A DNA stretch of 64,000 bases from Leptospira neocaledonica (GCF_002812205.1 NZ_NPEA01000007.1:62001-126000); one strand, 5' to 3'. Shown: positions 9,933 to 18,886, numbered from the stretch's first letter. Notes: generated from the letters alone by a model not told the origin. Numbers and translations: made by a program.

Positions 9933-11519
9933 CTATTTTTTCGTTAATGCCTCTAGGATCCAATCTGCAAACAGATCCGAAGATTTTTCAGAAGCTTGGT
10001 ACGTCAAATGGTGAGGGTCTAAGAAGGATTTTTTATCTTCAAAATCAGGCATTGCATTTTTGAACGTATACTTATCTTTTCCCAGGTTTTCCAAATAAGA
10101 AATATACCCTTTGTACCAAGGACTTGTTTCATATACTTCTCTTTCAAAAGGATTTTCAGGAGAATTTACCAAGACCACTTGGATACCTTGGGCTTCCAGA
10201 TATAGGATTGCTTTTTTCAGATATTCCAGTTCTGACCAAACAAAAAACTTTGGAGAAGATGCTAATTTGATCTTTGCCATTCGAAGAGTAACAAGTCTAG
10301 ACATTTTGGAACTTTCTCCCTTATATCCATAGATCCTTTCCGTATAATCCTTGGAATAAGTAACGTCATCCATATTAGAGATCCTTGAATCATCTAGACC
10401 GGGAATTCGAATATAAGAGATATGTTTTCGGATCTCATTTCTGCAGAAGTTTTGAGAAAGTCTGATCCCATAAATTTCTTCTGTCCCAAAAATTCTAGAA
10501 TCCACTTGTAAGGAAGAGATCTTCCTATCGGAAGCAATTCTAAGTTTGGTTTTATCCAACTTTTCTGGAACAGTAAACTTGATCGTGTGCCAACCCGATT
10601 TCGGAAAAGTTTTATCGAATAAAATCGGTTTACCTTCTCCCCAAATTCTGAGAGTGGTTCCCTTCTCTTGAAAGAATACACTCTCTTCGAATGTCCCGTT
10701 CTTCAATTCGCAATCGATTGAGAATTCAGGTTTGGCCCATCCTCTTAGATAGATACCTTCTTCAGGGATGATCCCCGTATAATAATGGTAGGATCTCCCA
10801 CTTCTAAGATGGTTTTCGATCCAGGCATCCATTGGATCATACAAAAAACTTCTGTATCGAATTACCAAGAAAAGAGACCTGGAAAGAAGGGATAAAACAG
10901 CGGATTTACCCGTTTTCAAAATACTTTCATACTTCTCTCTTAGATATTGGGAGGGATAGATCATCCTATTTTGATGTCTTGTTTTTGCAGAGACATCGTC
11001 TAAATCCTTTTCAGAATATTCTAAATTCTGAAAGTTGATAATGGACTTTTCCTGATAAAGCAGGTTTTGTCTGTATTGGGCTAATCTGTCTTCACTTTCC
11101 TTTTCAGTGATCAAAAAATCCAATTGTAGATCTGCAGGATTCAGAACAAAAAATACTAACTTAGGCTTTTTAGAAACAATATCTTCCTTATAAAAATAGA
11201 AATCGGAAGGAGTTAAAGCAGGATGAGAATAGAATTCCGTACGAATGGATGAGCCTTTCAGTTTCTCGTTCATTCTTCCCGGAAGAGAGGAATAAAGAGC
11301 CACACTACTTCCTACGATCAGTGTGCCTTTTTCATTTTCAGAGAATTGGATCCTTCTTCTTTTCTCCAAAAAGTTGAACCAAGGTGAAGTATCCCACTCT
11401 AGTTCATTCGGAAATCCAAAAAGTAGATTTTCCAATACCACCCTATCTATAAGGGAGAATAACGCGATAAATAGAACGCTTAAATAGAGTATTTTAAACT
11501 TTAGTTTTTTTTGATTCAT
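9933..11519 (-). CDS. DUF1574/SGNH-like membrane-anchored envelope protein
   Basis: A protein of 528 residues with one N-terminal membrane helix (residues 8-30) and a large exported part. A block I-like GTLIVGSSVALYSSLPGR follows the helix and FLDPHHLTYQASEKSSDLF lies near the end, giving the G-x-S and D-x-x-H pieces of SGNH/GDSL acyl-esterases or DltD-like proteins. The central 250 residues include a beta-rich insert. Related proteins of this type are a hallmark of Leptospira (DUF1574). It overlaps the Fur-like gene by ATGA, so translation is probably coupled. The enzymatic role is inferred and the substrate is unknown. Confidence 0.6.
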   Translation of the reverse strand: MNQKKLKFKILYLSVLFIALFSLIDRVVLENLLFGFPNELEWDTSPWFNFLEKRRRIQFSENEKGTLIVGSSVALYSSLPGRMNEKLKGSSIRTEFYSHPALTPSDFYFYKEDIVSKKPKLVFFVLNPADLQLDFLITEKESEDRLAQYRQNLLYQEKSIINFQNLEYSEKDLDDVSAKTRHQNRMIYPSQYLREKYESILKTGKSAVLSLLSRSLFLVIRYRSFLYDPMDAWIENHLRSGRSYHYYTGIIPEEGIYLRGWAKPEFSIDCELKNGTFEESVFFQEKGTTLRIWGEGKPILFDKTFPKSGWHTIKFTVPEKLDKTKLRIASDRKISSLQVDSRIFGTEEIYGIRLSQNFCRNEIRKHISYIRIPGLDDSRISNMDDVTYSKDYTERIYGYKGESSKMSRLVTLRMAKIKLASSPKFFVWSELEYLKKAILYLEAQGIQVVLVNSPENPFEREVYETSPWYKGYISYLENLGKDKYTFKNAMPDFEDKKSFLDPHHLTYQASEKSSDLFADWILEALTKK

Positions 11520-11914
11520 TTTGAAGAGTTGTTACATTCGGAACAAACACCGTATAAGATAATTTCATGAGAATCTAATGTAAATCCCTTAGGAAGATTT
11601 TCCATTGGGAAAGGACAGATCTCTACATCAAAAACCCGATCGCAAACCTTACAATGGAAATGATGGTGATGGTCCAAGTGGCTGATTTCAAAACGGGAAG
11701 ATTCTCCAGGCAATTGGATCTCATGGATCGAACCGGATTCCAGTAGATGATTCACGGACCGGTATACGGTAGCGATCCCTATATTCTGAATGGATTTTTT
11801 AGAGATATCATGGATTTCCTTTACCGAAAGAGGACCTTTTGCATCCCGGATGACTCTCAGGATCTCGCCCTTTTGTTTGGTGTTTCGAGAGGCGGATTTT
11901 TTATCTTCTTCCAT
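11516..11914 (-). CDS. Fur-family transcriptional regulator (Fur/PerR/Zur type)
   Basis: A protein of 132 residues. The winged-helix part contains GPLSVKEIHDI and GIATVYRSVNHLLESG (recognition helix). The dimerisation part has SHLDHHHHFHCKVC with metal-binding histidines, FDVEICPFP, and CSECNNSS at the end, so both cysteine pairs of the structural zinc site are present. Which metal or peroxide signal it senses cannot be decided. It heads a tight operon with a DUF1574 protein and a GT-C-like protein, an unusual partnership for this family. A perfect 14-base palindrome lies 61 bases upstream of its start and might be an operator. Confidence 0.88.
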   Translation of the reverse strand: MEEDKKSASRNTKQKGEILRVIRDAKGPLSVKEIHDISKKSIQNIGIATVYRSVNHLLESGSIHEIQLPGESSRFEISHLDHHHHFHCKVCDRVFDVEICPFPMENLPKGFTLDSHEIILYGVCSECNNSSK

Positions 11915-11974
11915 TCGGACCGGCTTCGAATCTTATCTTGCTCCAAAAAGGAGACTGATGTCAACTCGATTCCC

Positions 11975-11988
11975 GTTGGAATTCCAAC
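11975..11988. promoter_or_regulatory. Perfect 14-base palindrome upstream of the Fur-family gene
   Basis: GTTGGAATTCCAAC is fully self-complementary and lies in the divergent region between the Fur-like gene (start 11914, minus) and the LRR lipoprotein (start 12081, plus). It could be an autoregulatory operator. Against this, a near-copy (GTTGGAATTCCTACA) occurs twice around 57.5-57.8 kb, so it may instead belong to a dispersed intergenic repeat. Confidence 0.4.
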
Positions 11989-12080
11989 CTGTGAATCAGG
12001 GAGAGATAATCGTTTTTAAAATTATTTATAGGAACTATTTTTGGTTTTCTTTCGTATGGAATCCAAATAGATTTGATCTT

Positions 12081-12785
12081 ATGAGGAAAATTTTTCTCAT
12101 TCTCTATTTCTTATTTGCCTGTTCTCAATCCAATCATCTTATCTCCGTTCGGAATGGTGAAGGCGAGATCCTCGGCAAATATCCGAAAGAAATCAGATGG
12201 TTAGGTTTCGAAGACAGTCCTAGTTGGAGCGATCTATCTGCATTTTCCAGATTAGAAATCCTAGAACTAAATTCTAAAGAAGTAAAATCACTAGAAGGTT
12301 TACCTGATCTTCCAAAACTTAGATATGTTCATCTATCCGGATCTTCTATAAAGGATCTTTCCCCTCTAAATCGTGTCGCAAAGCTGGATAGTTTGGTATT
12401 GAACCAAACAGAACTAGGCGATCAAGACCTGAAAAATTATCTGCACTGGAATAGACTCACTAGAATAGAACTGACTGATTCTAAAATATCTAGTCTCCGA
12501 TTTTTAGGACCTGGATGTAGTGTGAGACATCTACAGCTAAAACATACTAAAATCAAGGATCTTAGGCCTTTAGAGCATTGTACAAAACTAATGGAATTGT
12601 ATTTGGGTGGGACCCAAGTAAAGGATTTAAGTCCATTATACGGTCTCACAAATCTGATCCATTTACAATTGGATGGTTCAGATGTTTCCGCCAAAGAAAT
12701 TTCCGATTTTAGAAAAATCCAGCCCTATGTAAAAATCATGCCCGGGCTACGTAAGATCTTAAGTTCGGAGAATGGACTAGACTGA
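12081..12785 (+). CDS. Leucine-rich-repeat lipoprotein
   Basis: A protein of 234 residues. ATG 12081 gives a lipoprotein signal peptide (MRKIFLILYFLFAC, cysteine at position 14). The mature part carries about six repeats of some 22 residues of the form L..L.L..T.I.DL.PL..L, for example LRYVHLSGSSIKDLSPL and LMELYLGGTQVKDLSPLYGL. LRR proteins of this type fold as solenoids used for protein binding, and Leptospira has several. The frame stays open further upstream, but that stretch lacks an export signal and runs over the fur regulatory region. It ends next to a hairpin shared with the convergent gene. Confidence 0.75.
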   Translation: MRKIFLILYFLFACSQSNHLISVRNGEGEILGKYPKEIRWLGFEDSPSWSDLSAFSRLEILELNSKEVKSLEGLPDLPKLRYVHLSGSSIKDLSPLNRVAKLDSLVLNQTELGDQDLKNYLHWNRLTRIELTDSKISSLRFLGPGCSVRHLQLKHTKIKDLRPLEHCTKLMELYLGGTQVKDLSPLYGLTNLIHLQLDGSDVSAKEISDFRKIQPYVKIMPGLRKILSSENGLD

Positions 12786-12787
12786 TC

Positions 12788-12828
12788 TATAGTCGCTTCG
12801 CTCCTGAAGCCCGCATGGGCGGACTATA
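12788..12828. terminator. Hairpin between convergent genes
   Basis: TATAGTC (12788-12794) pairs with GACTATA (12822-12828), and GCCC (12809-12812) pairs with GGGC (12817-12820) inside. It sits between the LRR lipoprotein stop and the stop of the convergent gene, overlapping the latter by five bases. No T run is present, so it may be a shared 3' end structure instead of a classic terminator. Confidence 0.45.
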
Positions 12829-13609
12829 AAGCAAGAGGCCTTGCTTCCCCAGGATTTGTGTATAAAATCATATCCCCAGGTTCTGCATGATTAGACTTTT
12901 CGGTCTTAATCTCTCCCGTGGTCTCCACGGTTTTTAAGGAATTTAGTTCCGTTTTCCTTCCATCCTGTTTTTCTAATGTAGCCTTGGCTCCTTTTCTTAC
13001 CCTCGAAAGACGTATCCCCCAAATGTTTGTGATGGCAGGATCCGCTTTTAAAATGATCGCAGAAATCTGCGATATATTAGAGGATCTAGATTTTTTGAGA
13101 AGTATTCCTTCTTCTTCTCCCTCCGGACCGGGAGTTAAGCGAATATCATCCGGTCCTGATTTCCATATTAGAAATTCGAAATGATCACATTCGTAGGCCC
13201 TAGTTAATGTCCAACGATCTCCCGGATTTTTACTTGTAAACATCCTACAAAGTTTTGGACGAAATCTAAAAAATTTTCCGGATTCATCTAAATTTAGTTT
13301 TCCTTCAAACCTTGTTTCTTCCCAATTTTTAGATTCACTTACTGTTAGTTGGCTAATCAACATTTCTTTTTTGTTGGAATGGTTTAGATAAACCTGTCGG
13401 ATATAAAACCCGGTTGGGATTTTTTTGATCTCGGAAAAATATTCTCCGCTATTCGGAATGGAATCGAATGCGGGGATTTGTGGACCTGGGATCGGATCTT
13501 TTTGTAAGGGAGAAGGACGAAATCCGCAATTATATCCTAACGAAAAAATTACGATATATTGAAATTTTTTGGAAAAAAATTTCCAAATCTTCGGAACCTT
13601 TTTAGCCAA
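12824..13609 (-). CDS. Hypothetical exported protein, possible lipoprotein
   Basis: A protein of 261 residues opening with TTG at 13609 and a basic then hydrophobic N-terminus (KKFQYIVIFSLGYNC), where the cysteine at about position 28 could be a lipidation site. The rest is mainly beta-like and polar with no recognised domain. It contains FRFRPKLCRMF and YECDHFEF, where two further cysteines could form a disulphide. No internal ATG would preserve the signal. It is divergent from the M30 protease gene and may share a control region with it (13610-13702). Probably specific to Leptospira. Confidence 0.6.
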   Translation of the reverse strand: MAKKVPKIWKFFSKKFQYIVIFSLGYNCGFRPSPLQKDPIPGPQIPAFDSIPNSGEYFSEIKKIPTGFYIRQVYLNHSNKKEMLISQLTVSESKNWEETRFEGKLNLDESGKFFRFRPKLCRMFTSKNPGDRWTLTRAYECDHFEFLIWKSGPDDIRLTPGPEGEEEGILLKKSRSSNISQISAIILKADPAITNIWGIRLSRVRKGAKATLEKQDGRKTELNSLKTVETTGEIKTEKSNHAEPGDMILYTNPGEARPLAL

Positions 13610-13702
13610 TGATCCTTGCTCCCATTCGACCCTAAATAATTATTGACCTTAACAAAAAGGATCAAGGCGTAAAGCTAGTTTCCTTTTTTGGCGGGAAAGA
13701 TC

Positions 13703-15322
13703 ATGAAGGTTTCGACCGGAGACGGTTTTTGGAAGTTCCTTTATATGCCTTTAGGCAGATCTTTATATACATTTGTACTTTCAGTTAGTTTGATATTTTT
13801 ACTTTCGGACTGTGTGGTTAGCAAAGACGCACTTGGAACTCAAGACAAATCGGAACCTAGTATAGACGATCTACTTTCTTTAGCCAAAGTATCTAGCTCC
13901 TGCGGTGGCAATAATACATTCTGGATCCGTAATCTTGTAAAAAACAATTCCAGTTGTATGCAAACGACCAAAGTGGCCTCCGGCGCTCACGTAAATATTT
14001 ACGTAACTAGCGGTTTAGAATCTGCTTTAGATTACCAATACATCGCTCAAGAATTTGATTCTAAAATTTATCCTAGATTAGGTGAGGCTTTCGGCTTTTC
14101 AGACGATCTAGATGGAGATGGAAAAGTAGCGGTAATCGTTTCCGATATTCATGACGGAAGCCATGCGGGCTCTTCTTTTGTAGCAGGATTTTTCGATCCG
14201 GTGGATTATTTCCCAGACAATTCCAGTTATGCGGTCCGTTCTAATTATTCAAATATAGTGTATATGGACGGGGTCGAACTGGTTACGGTCCGAAATTCAG
14301 ACCTTGCCCAGGGAAAACCGGATACATTTTTAGCTACTCTTGCCCATGAATACCAACATTTGATCCGATTCCAGTACGAGGCAAGGATCATGAGCCAAGG
14401 CGGAGGAAGAGACGAAGCTTGGATCAACGAGGGAACGAGCGAAGTAGCAGCAGACATAGCTGGTTATTCTCCTCAAATCAATCGGATCAATTGTTATAGA
14501 GGTAGGAATTCCAGCTCCTGCTCTAGAGGCGTGAACGGAAATAGTATATTCGGAAGTTCTAAATTTAATTCCTTAGTAGATTATGCATTCGCATATTCCT
14601 TTATGAAATATTTATATATGATCTCCGGAAATGATGCCGATTCCAGAAATTCATTCTTTAGATCTGGAGTCCAGGGTCCTAAAGGTTATAGAGCTTCGGA
14701 CGCTACCGGATTATTTCATCTATTCAAGACGAGCGCTGATAATTATCTAAATTCTTCCCAGGAAATTAAGGACGCAGTCGGGACGGACGGTTCGGAAATC
14801 TTCATGAAAATTTATCCAGCTTTCCTTTGGCAATCTTTAGGAGATATTTCTCCTGAGTTCGCACAATCCGGAACGGATACAAACGGTGCTTCCGTATTTT
14901 TACAAGATATCACCAAGACAATTCAAACTTTTCCATTCCCTGCTGCAGGAACAGACGGAGATGTATTAAGAAAATTATACGATCCTTTAAGAATACCTGA
15001 AATTACACCGTTAGGAGAATTGGACCCTGGACAGATCCAATTCGTAAAAGCGGATCGTTCCAATTCCAATTCTATCGGAAGATTAGTATTATTAAAAAAG
15101 AATATAGATGGAAACCTGTATTCTCTACAGATCAATACTGAAATGAAAAGATCCGGAGATATTTCGGTATCGTTGGGAATTACGGAAAATGACGACGAGG
15201 GGCAAGAGGCGATCGTTCTTCCTGAGTCGACTGATACTCGTCCGATTTGCCCTCATGAGTTCTTTAAACTCTCTCGGAATCGGACGAAACAGAAAATTTT
15301 TAACGAATATAAAGGTCCTTAA
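13703..15322 (+). CDS. M30 (hyicolysin)-family metalloprotease lipoprotein
   Basis: A protein of 539 residues. ATG 13703 follows a GGCGGGAAAG ribosome-binding site; the signal segment ends in LIFLLSDC, a lipobox-like site. The zinc motif is HEYQH at H215-H219 (LAHEYQHLIRF), followed by DEAWINEGTSEVAAD, whose glutamates would supply the third ligand as in M30 peptidases. An aspartate-rich DDLDGDGKVAVIVSD segment precedes it and resembles a calcium site. It is presumably tethered to the outer membrane and digests extracellular or periplasmic protein. In-frame TTG 13688 is less likely. Confidence 0.8.
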   Translation: MKVSTGDGFWKFLYMPLGRSLYTFVLSVSLIFLLSDCVVSKDALGTQDKSEPSIDDLLSLAKVSSSCGGNNTFWIRNLVKNNSSCMQTTKVASGAHVNIYVTSGLESALDYQYIAQEFDSKIYPRLGEAFGFSDDLDGDGKVAVIVSDIHDGSHAGSSFVAGFFDPVDYFPDNSSYAVRSNYSNIVYMDGVELVTVRNSDLAQGKPDTFLATLAHEYQHLIRFQYEARIMSQGGGRDEAWINEGTSEVAADIAGYSPQINRINCYRGRNSSSCSRGVNGNSIFGSSKFNSLVDYAFAYSFMKYLYMISGNDADSRNSFFRSGVQGPKGYRASDATGLFHLFKTSADNYLNSSQEIKDAVGTDGSEIFMKIYPAFLWQSLGDISPEFAQSGTDTNGASVFLQDITKTIQTFPFPAAGTDGDVLRKLYDPLRIPEITPLGELDPGQIQFVKADRSNSNSIGRLVLLKKNIDGNLYSLQINTEMKRSGDISVSLGITENDDEGQEAIVLPESTDTRPICPHEFFKLSRNRTKQKIFNEYKGP

Positions 15323-15323
15323 A

Positions 15324-15632
15324 TTAAGGCATTCCGGAAAGAAGAGATTTAAATTCTCCCATTCTTTCTTCCGCAACTTTTTGGGCAGCTTCCATTGATT
15401 GATTCACAGCTTGTTTTATACTTTTTTGAAGTAACTTTTTATCGTTTTTAGCTAGTAACGAATCTTCAATACGGATCTCTTGAACGGTTTGTTTACCGTC
15501 AGTAATGCAGACTACTAATTCGTTCTTGGATTTTCCCTCGAAGAAGAGAGCCTCTAGCTCTTTCTCCAATTTTTTCATACGAACCCGCATTTGGTTCATT
15601 TGTTTTAGATTATCTAAACTTTTGCCGAACAT
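15324..15632 (-). CDS. YbaB/EbfC-family nucleoid-associated protein
   Basis: A protein of 102 residues with the YbaB layout: a long N-terminal helix (LKQMNQMRVRMKKLEKEL), a central beta sheet (VVCITDGKQTVQEIRIED) and a C-terminal helix pair ending KVAEERMGEFKSLL. YbaB dimers bind DNA like tweezers and, in Borrelia, EbfC regulates surface protein genes. ATG 15632 is chosen for the GGGAG site just upstream; the longer frame from 15761 is arginine-rich junk. It is not next to dnaX or recR here, the common arrangement elsewhere. Confidence 0.85.
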   Translation of the reverse strand: MFGKSLDNLKQMNQMRVRMKKLEKELEALFFEGKSKNELVVCITDGKQTVQEIRIEDSLLAKNDKKLLQKSIKQAVNQSMEAAQKVAEERMGEFKSLLSGMP

Positions 15633-15688
15633 CGAACACTCCCGGTCTTTCTTGATAGGATTTTTAGACCGTGAAGCGGAGCAAGAAA

Positions 15689-15943
15689 TTAAACCAGGCT
15701 GGGTCCGGTTTCTCCTTCTCTCTCTGGCAGATCTCGGATTTGTTCCGAGCTTGGTTCCCAAGTAAATTGGTTGGGGATGAGTTCTCTTAAGACCGGTTCG
15801 TCGCTTAAAAAGCTTCCGGTCCTAACTGGAGCGATTCCCAAACTGACTAAGAATCCCATACTTGCAACCAAGGTTACCAGTAAGGAAGACTCAATATTGA
15901 TATTTGCCCGACGTTCCATGACTGTATATAAAGTATCGGTCAT
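15689..15943 (-). CDS. Possible small membrane protein (weak)
   Basis: An 84-codon frame in the gap between ybaB and the Lon-like gene. It has one hydrophobic segment (LLVTLVASMGFLVSLGIA) at residues 21-38 followed by a polar tail. No clear ribosome-binding site precedes ATG 15943, and an opposing frame of similar size exists on the plus strand, so this may be chance. It is listed because nothing else explains these 250 bases and the reading direction agrees with both neighbours. Confidence 0.35.
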   Translation of the reverse strand: MTDTLYTVMERRANINIESSLLVTLVASMGFLVSLGIAPVRTGSFLSDEPVLRELIPNQFTWEPSSEQIRDLPEREGETGPSLV

Positions 15944-15995
15944 TTCAGGGGAGACTGATTAGAGGAAATCTGAGAAATTTCGGGAAATTCTGAAC

Positions 15996-16074
15996 CCGAC
16001 AGGGATGCGAAGGGCTTTAGTCCGGGCGAAGACCGGATGAGCGAATAGCGAACCCGGAGCAGCCCGGCTGTCGG
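15996..16074. repeat. Long GC-rich inverted repeat after the Lon-like gene
   Basis: CCGACAG (15996-16002) pairs with CTGTCGG (16068-16074), and CCGGGC (16022-16027) with GCCCGG (16062-16067), with a further CCGG/CCCGG potential pairing inside. The structure begins right after the stop of the minus-strand Lon-like gene, so it may act as a 3' end or terminator. Its GC-rich GCGAATAGCGAACCCGG character differs from the surrounding sequence and suggests a dispersed intergenic element. Confidence 0.5.
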
Positions 16075-16075
16075 C

Positions 16076-17731
16076 CTAAGTCTCTTCCCCGTCTCGTTTG
16101 CGATCTATTCGCTCTTCTATGATCCGGAAAAGTGAACCATTTGGATATTTGCCGGATTTGGAGATCCTACCAGCAGGGACCCCGAAAATATCAGGGATCA
16201 AATCTTCTACATGAGAACAGGAGAATATCTGGAAATTTCCCTTTTTCATACTTTCCCGGATCTCTCTTGGAAGATTCAGATCCCTCATATTGTCTTTTGG
16301 GATATAAATTTTGTATTTATCTCTAGAAGAACCTGTCAGTCGGATCACATCAAACCAAGCCTGGATCTTAGTGTTCACGGAACCCACAGGAAGAATATCT
16401 CCGTACTGGGAAAGAGCACCCGTCACAGCAATATTGCAAGGGATCTCCAGTCCGGAAAGCGCAGAAAGAAGTGCCAGAAGTTCCGCACAACTTGCGGAGT
16501 CCCCATCAATCGGAGAACTATTTTGTTCGAATAGAATAGAAGCATCCAAACCGAAAGACTGAGTATGAGAAAACATTCCTTTGATATAGGACTGTAAAAT
16601 AAAAACTCCCTTATCGTGAAGGCTTCCTGAAAGATTTACTTCTCTTTCTATATTGATCAGGTTTCCAGAACCCAAGGAAACCCTGGCGGATACTTGGTTC
16701 ACTTGCCCAAAATCGAGTAAGGAAGACTGCAATAAAATTACAGAAAGTCCATTGATCCGTCCCGTCTTCTTTCCTTTCAGAGGGACACCAATAAGACCTT
16801 CTTTGATATTTTCTATATATTTTCGTTTGTGGATGGCGGTCCTTTTTTGGATCAAAGCGGGGCCTGCTTCAATCTCTGCCCGACCCACGGACTTCTTCCC
16901 TTTATTATTAAATGCTAATACTTCCCTTACGAAAGAACGAAGTTCCGACAGATGTAAAGAAAGTCTAGTTTGGCTATCATTCCATCTAAGCGCAAGTTCT
17001 AGAAGTGAGTCCAAAGCTGCTTGGTCCAAAGGAGGATACCCTGGTTTTTCCCAAGACTTAACGAGTCCCGAAAAAACCGGAAGCCAGGATTTTTCCAGAC
17101 TGATCTCGTACGGCATATGGATTTTAAAATCGAAACTTCCGTAAAAGTCAGCGTCAATCTGAGAGATAGAATCCACTTCCGTTTCTTCTCCCACTAAGAT
17201 AAGTCTGAATCTGGAATCTATACTTGGATGAAATCGATTGATATTGGTGGAATCGGATCCTTCTGGAAGAGAAAGAAAATCTATTTTACCTGTTAGGAGT
17301 ACACCTTTCAGAAAATAATAAAGATCCGGATCTTCTACAAATGGTTTGATTGGAAGAAGTAAAAGTCCACCGTTTGCTTCTGAAATTTTTCCTGGTCTAT
17401 ATTTGTTCTCAAATGGAAAACCTGCAAGAGACAATAAGGTGGGATTTGGTTCTGCAACTACAGGTTGGTCTTTAACGATCTCTTCTAGGTATTGCCCGAA
17501 TTGCAAAAGGTTTGCTTCTATCTCTGGGCCCGTAATTAAGATATGTCGGAAAAGTCCAGGGTTTCCCAGGGCTTGGCGGAATGTTCTCACCTCTTCCTTA
17601 TGAAATACTAAAAAGTCAGGCAGTCCGTTTAATCTGGCCGGCTTTGCCGCTTTAAATCTAATTTCAGTTTGCCCAGGAAGAACCTTTCTTAACACCTTTC
17701 CCATTTTACTTTTCGGCTTAGAATTCCTCAA
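16076..17731 (-). CDS. LonC/YcbZ-like Lon-family protease with degenerate ATPase domain
   Basis: A protein of 551 residues. The C-terminal third is a Lon (S16) protease domain: catalytic S412 in [11 protein letters not shown] and K455 in [11 protein letters not shown], separated by 43 residues as in Lon. The segment [17 protein letters not shown] is also typical. The N-terminal part aligns in order with the AAA+ module of YcbZ/LonC proteins, but the Walker A position reads [14 protein letters not shown] without the GKT/S and the Walker B position reads [11 protein letters not shown] without acidic residues, so ATP hydrolysis is unlikely. A large helical insert lies at about 220-310. It probably acts as an ATP-independent Lon-like peptidase. 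Confidence 0.8.
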   Translation of the reverse strand: MRNSKPKSKMGKVLRKVLPGQTEIRFKAAKPARLNGLPDFLVFHKEEVRTFRQALGNPGLFRHILITGPEIEANLLQFGQYLEEIVKDQPVVAEPNPTLLSLAGFPFENKYRPGKISEANGGLLLLPIKPFVEDPDLYYFLKGVLLTGKIDFLSLPEGSDSTNINRFHPSIDSRFRLILVGEETEVDSISQIDADFYGSFDFKIHMPYEISLEKSWLPVFSGLVKSWEKPGYPPLDQAALDSLLELALRWNDSQTRLSLHLSELRSFVREVLAFNNKGKKSVGRAEIEAGPALIQKRTAIHKRKYIENIKEGLIGVPLKGKKTGRINGLSVILLQSSLLDFGQVNQVSARVSLGSGNLINIEREVNLSGSLHDKGVFILQSYIKGMFSHTQSFGLDASILFEQNSSPIDGDSASCAELLALLSALSGLEIPCNIAVTGALSQYGDILPVGSVNTKIQAWFDVIRLTGSSRDKYKIYIPKDNMRDLNLPREIRESMKKGNFQIFSCSHVEDLIPDIFGVPAGRISKSGKYPNGSLFRIIEERIDRKRDGEET

Positions 17732-17746
17732 TTAAATAAGTTAGGC

Positions 17747-18802
17747 TCAGACTTTTTCAGGATCCAAAATCAGCATGGAATCTCCGTAAGAAAAGAAACG
17801 AAATTTTTGTTCTATGGCAAATTTATAGGCCTTCAGTATTTTTTCTTTTTCCGCAAATGCACTTACTAACAAAAGTAAGCTACTTTGGGGCAGGTGAAAG
17901 TTCGTAATCAAACCTTCACAACTTAGGATAGAATCTTCCGGTTGCAGAAATAACCTCGTTTTTCCTTCTCCTGCTCTGAAGGTTTTATCATTTGGATCAT
18001 AAGCGGATTCCAGGGCTCTGAGAGTCGTAGTGCCTACAGAAATAATCCTTTTACCGTTTTTTTTAGCCGAGTTGAGAAGTTCCGTTGTTTCAGAAGGTAG
18101 ATCAAATTCTTCTTCATGTAGTTTTTTATTCGCGAAATGATCTTCGCTCAAGGATTGGAATGTTCCGTAACCTACTTTCAATTCTAGTTTCAGAAATTCT
18201 ATCTTTCGATTTTTTAGTTCTTCTAAGAGTTCCGGCGTAAAATGTAAACCTGCTGTAGGAGCTGCTACAGAGCCTAAATTTTTGGAATACACAGTTTGGT
18301 AACGAACATCGTCTTCCGAATTACTTTCTCTTTTGAAATAGGGAGGAATTGGAGTGCGACCAATTGTTTCAAACGAGTTTTCATCGAGTGGGGTTTCAGA
18401 TCTAAGGATGGTAAATTCTTCTTCTTTTCGTTCAACGGAAAGCTGGAATTTTCCGCTTGCCTCATCGGAGAGTATATCTCCTAACTTCAACTTTTTAGAA
18501 TTTCTAATAAGTGTTTTCCAAACTCCAGGCTCGATTTCCGAAAGGAACATTGCCTCATGTCTTCTCTCTGTTTTAGTAACCAAAAATACTCTTCGTTTGG
18601 AAACCCTAGTTGCATTTGCCACCAATACATCTCCTTCTCGGAGATAGTCTAGTATCTTTGAAAATTCTGTTTCTTCTTTTAAGAAATCCTGGGTTCTTCC
18701 TAAGACAAGCAACCTACTCTTATCTCTTTGAACCGCAGGGAATTTTGCAATCTGATCTTCGGGAAGTTCAAAATCGAAATCGGACAGATCTTGGAATTCC
18801 AT
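17747..18802 (-). CDS. queA: S-adenosylmethionine:tRNA ribosyltransferase-isomerase QueA
   Basis: It transfers and isomerises the ribosyl group of SAM onto 7-aminomethyl-7-deazaguanine at tRNA position 34, making epoxyqueuosine. The 351-residue length is normal. Family signatures are present: FDFELPEDQIAKFPA at the start, FLSEIEPGVWKTLIRNSKKL, VAAPTAGLHFTPELL and VGTTTLRALES, then LITNFHLPQSSLLLLVSAF. It lies 15 bases downstream of the stop of no same-operon gene but 15 bases upstream of the Lon-like gene start, so the two are probably cotranscribed with queA first. Confidence 0.95.
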   Translation of the reverse strand: MEFQDLSDFDFELPEDQIAKFPAVQRDKSRLLVLGRTQDFLKEETEFSKILDYLREGDVLVANATRVSKRRVFLVTKTERRHEAMFLSEIEPGVWKTLIRNSKKLKLGDILSDEASGKFQLSVERKEEEFTILRSETPLDENSFETIGRTPIPPYFKRESNSEDDVRYQTVYSKNLGSVAAPTAGLHFTPELLEELKNRKIEFLKLELKVGYGTFQSLSEDHFANKKLHEEEFDLPSETTELLNSAKKNGKRIISVGTTTLRALESAYDPNDKTFRAGEGKTRLFLQPEDSILSCEGLITNFHLPQSSLLLLVSAFAEKEKILKAYKFAIEQKFRFFSYGDSMLILDPEKV

Positions 18803-18886
18803 TCTTCCAATGAATATGATCCGAAGAATTCGGGAACCGATTTTTAATTTCTTGGCTTTTTCAGGCGGACAGAAAAGAGTACCTGA

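Noticed and set aside
14500..14520. Another copy of the GGAATTCC palindrome inside the M30 protease gene
   Set aside because: Only the eight-base core matches and it is inside coding sequence, so it is likely coincidental.
13703..15322. C-terminal frameshift of the M30 protease
   Set aside because: The last 25 residues look unusual, but no alternative frame continues a recognisable domain, so a real C-terminus is the simpler reading.
15771..15962. Plus-strand frame opposite the small minus-strand candidate
   Set aside because: It has no start signal or recognisable feature; composition mirrors the opposite strand.
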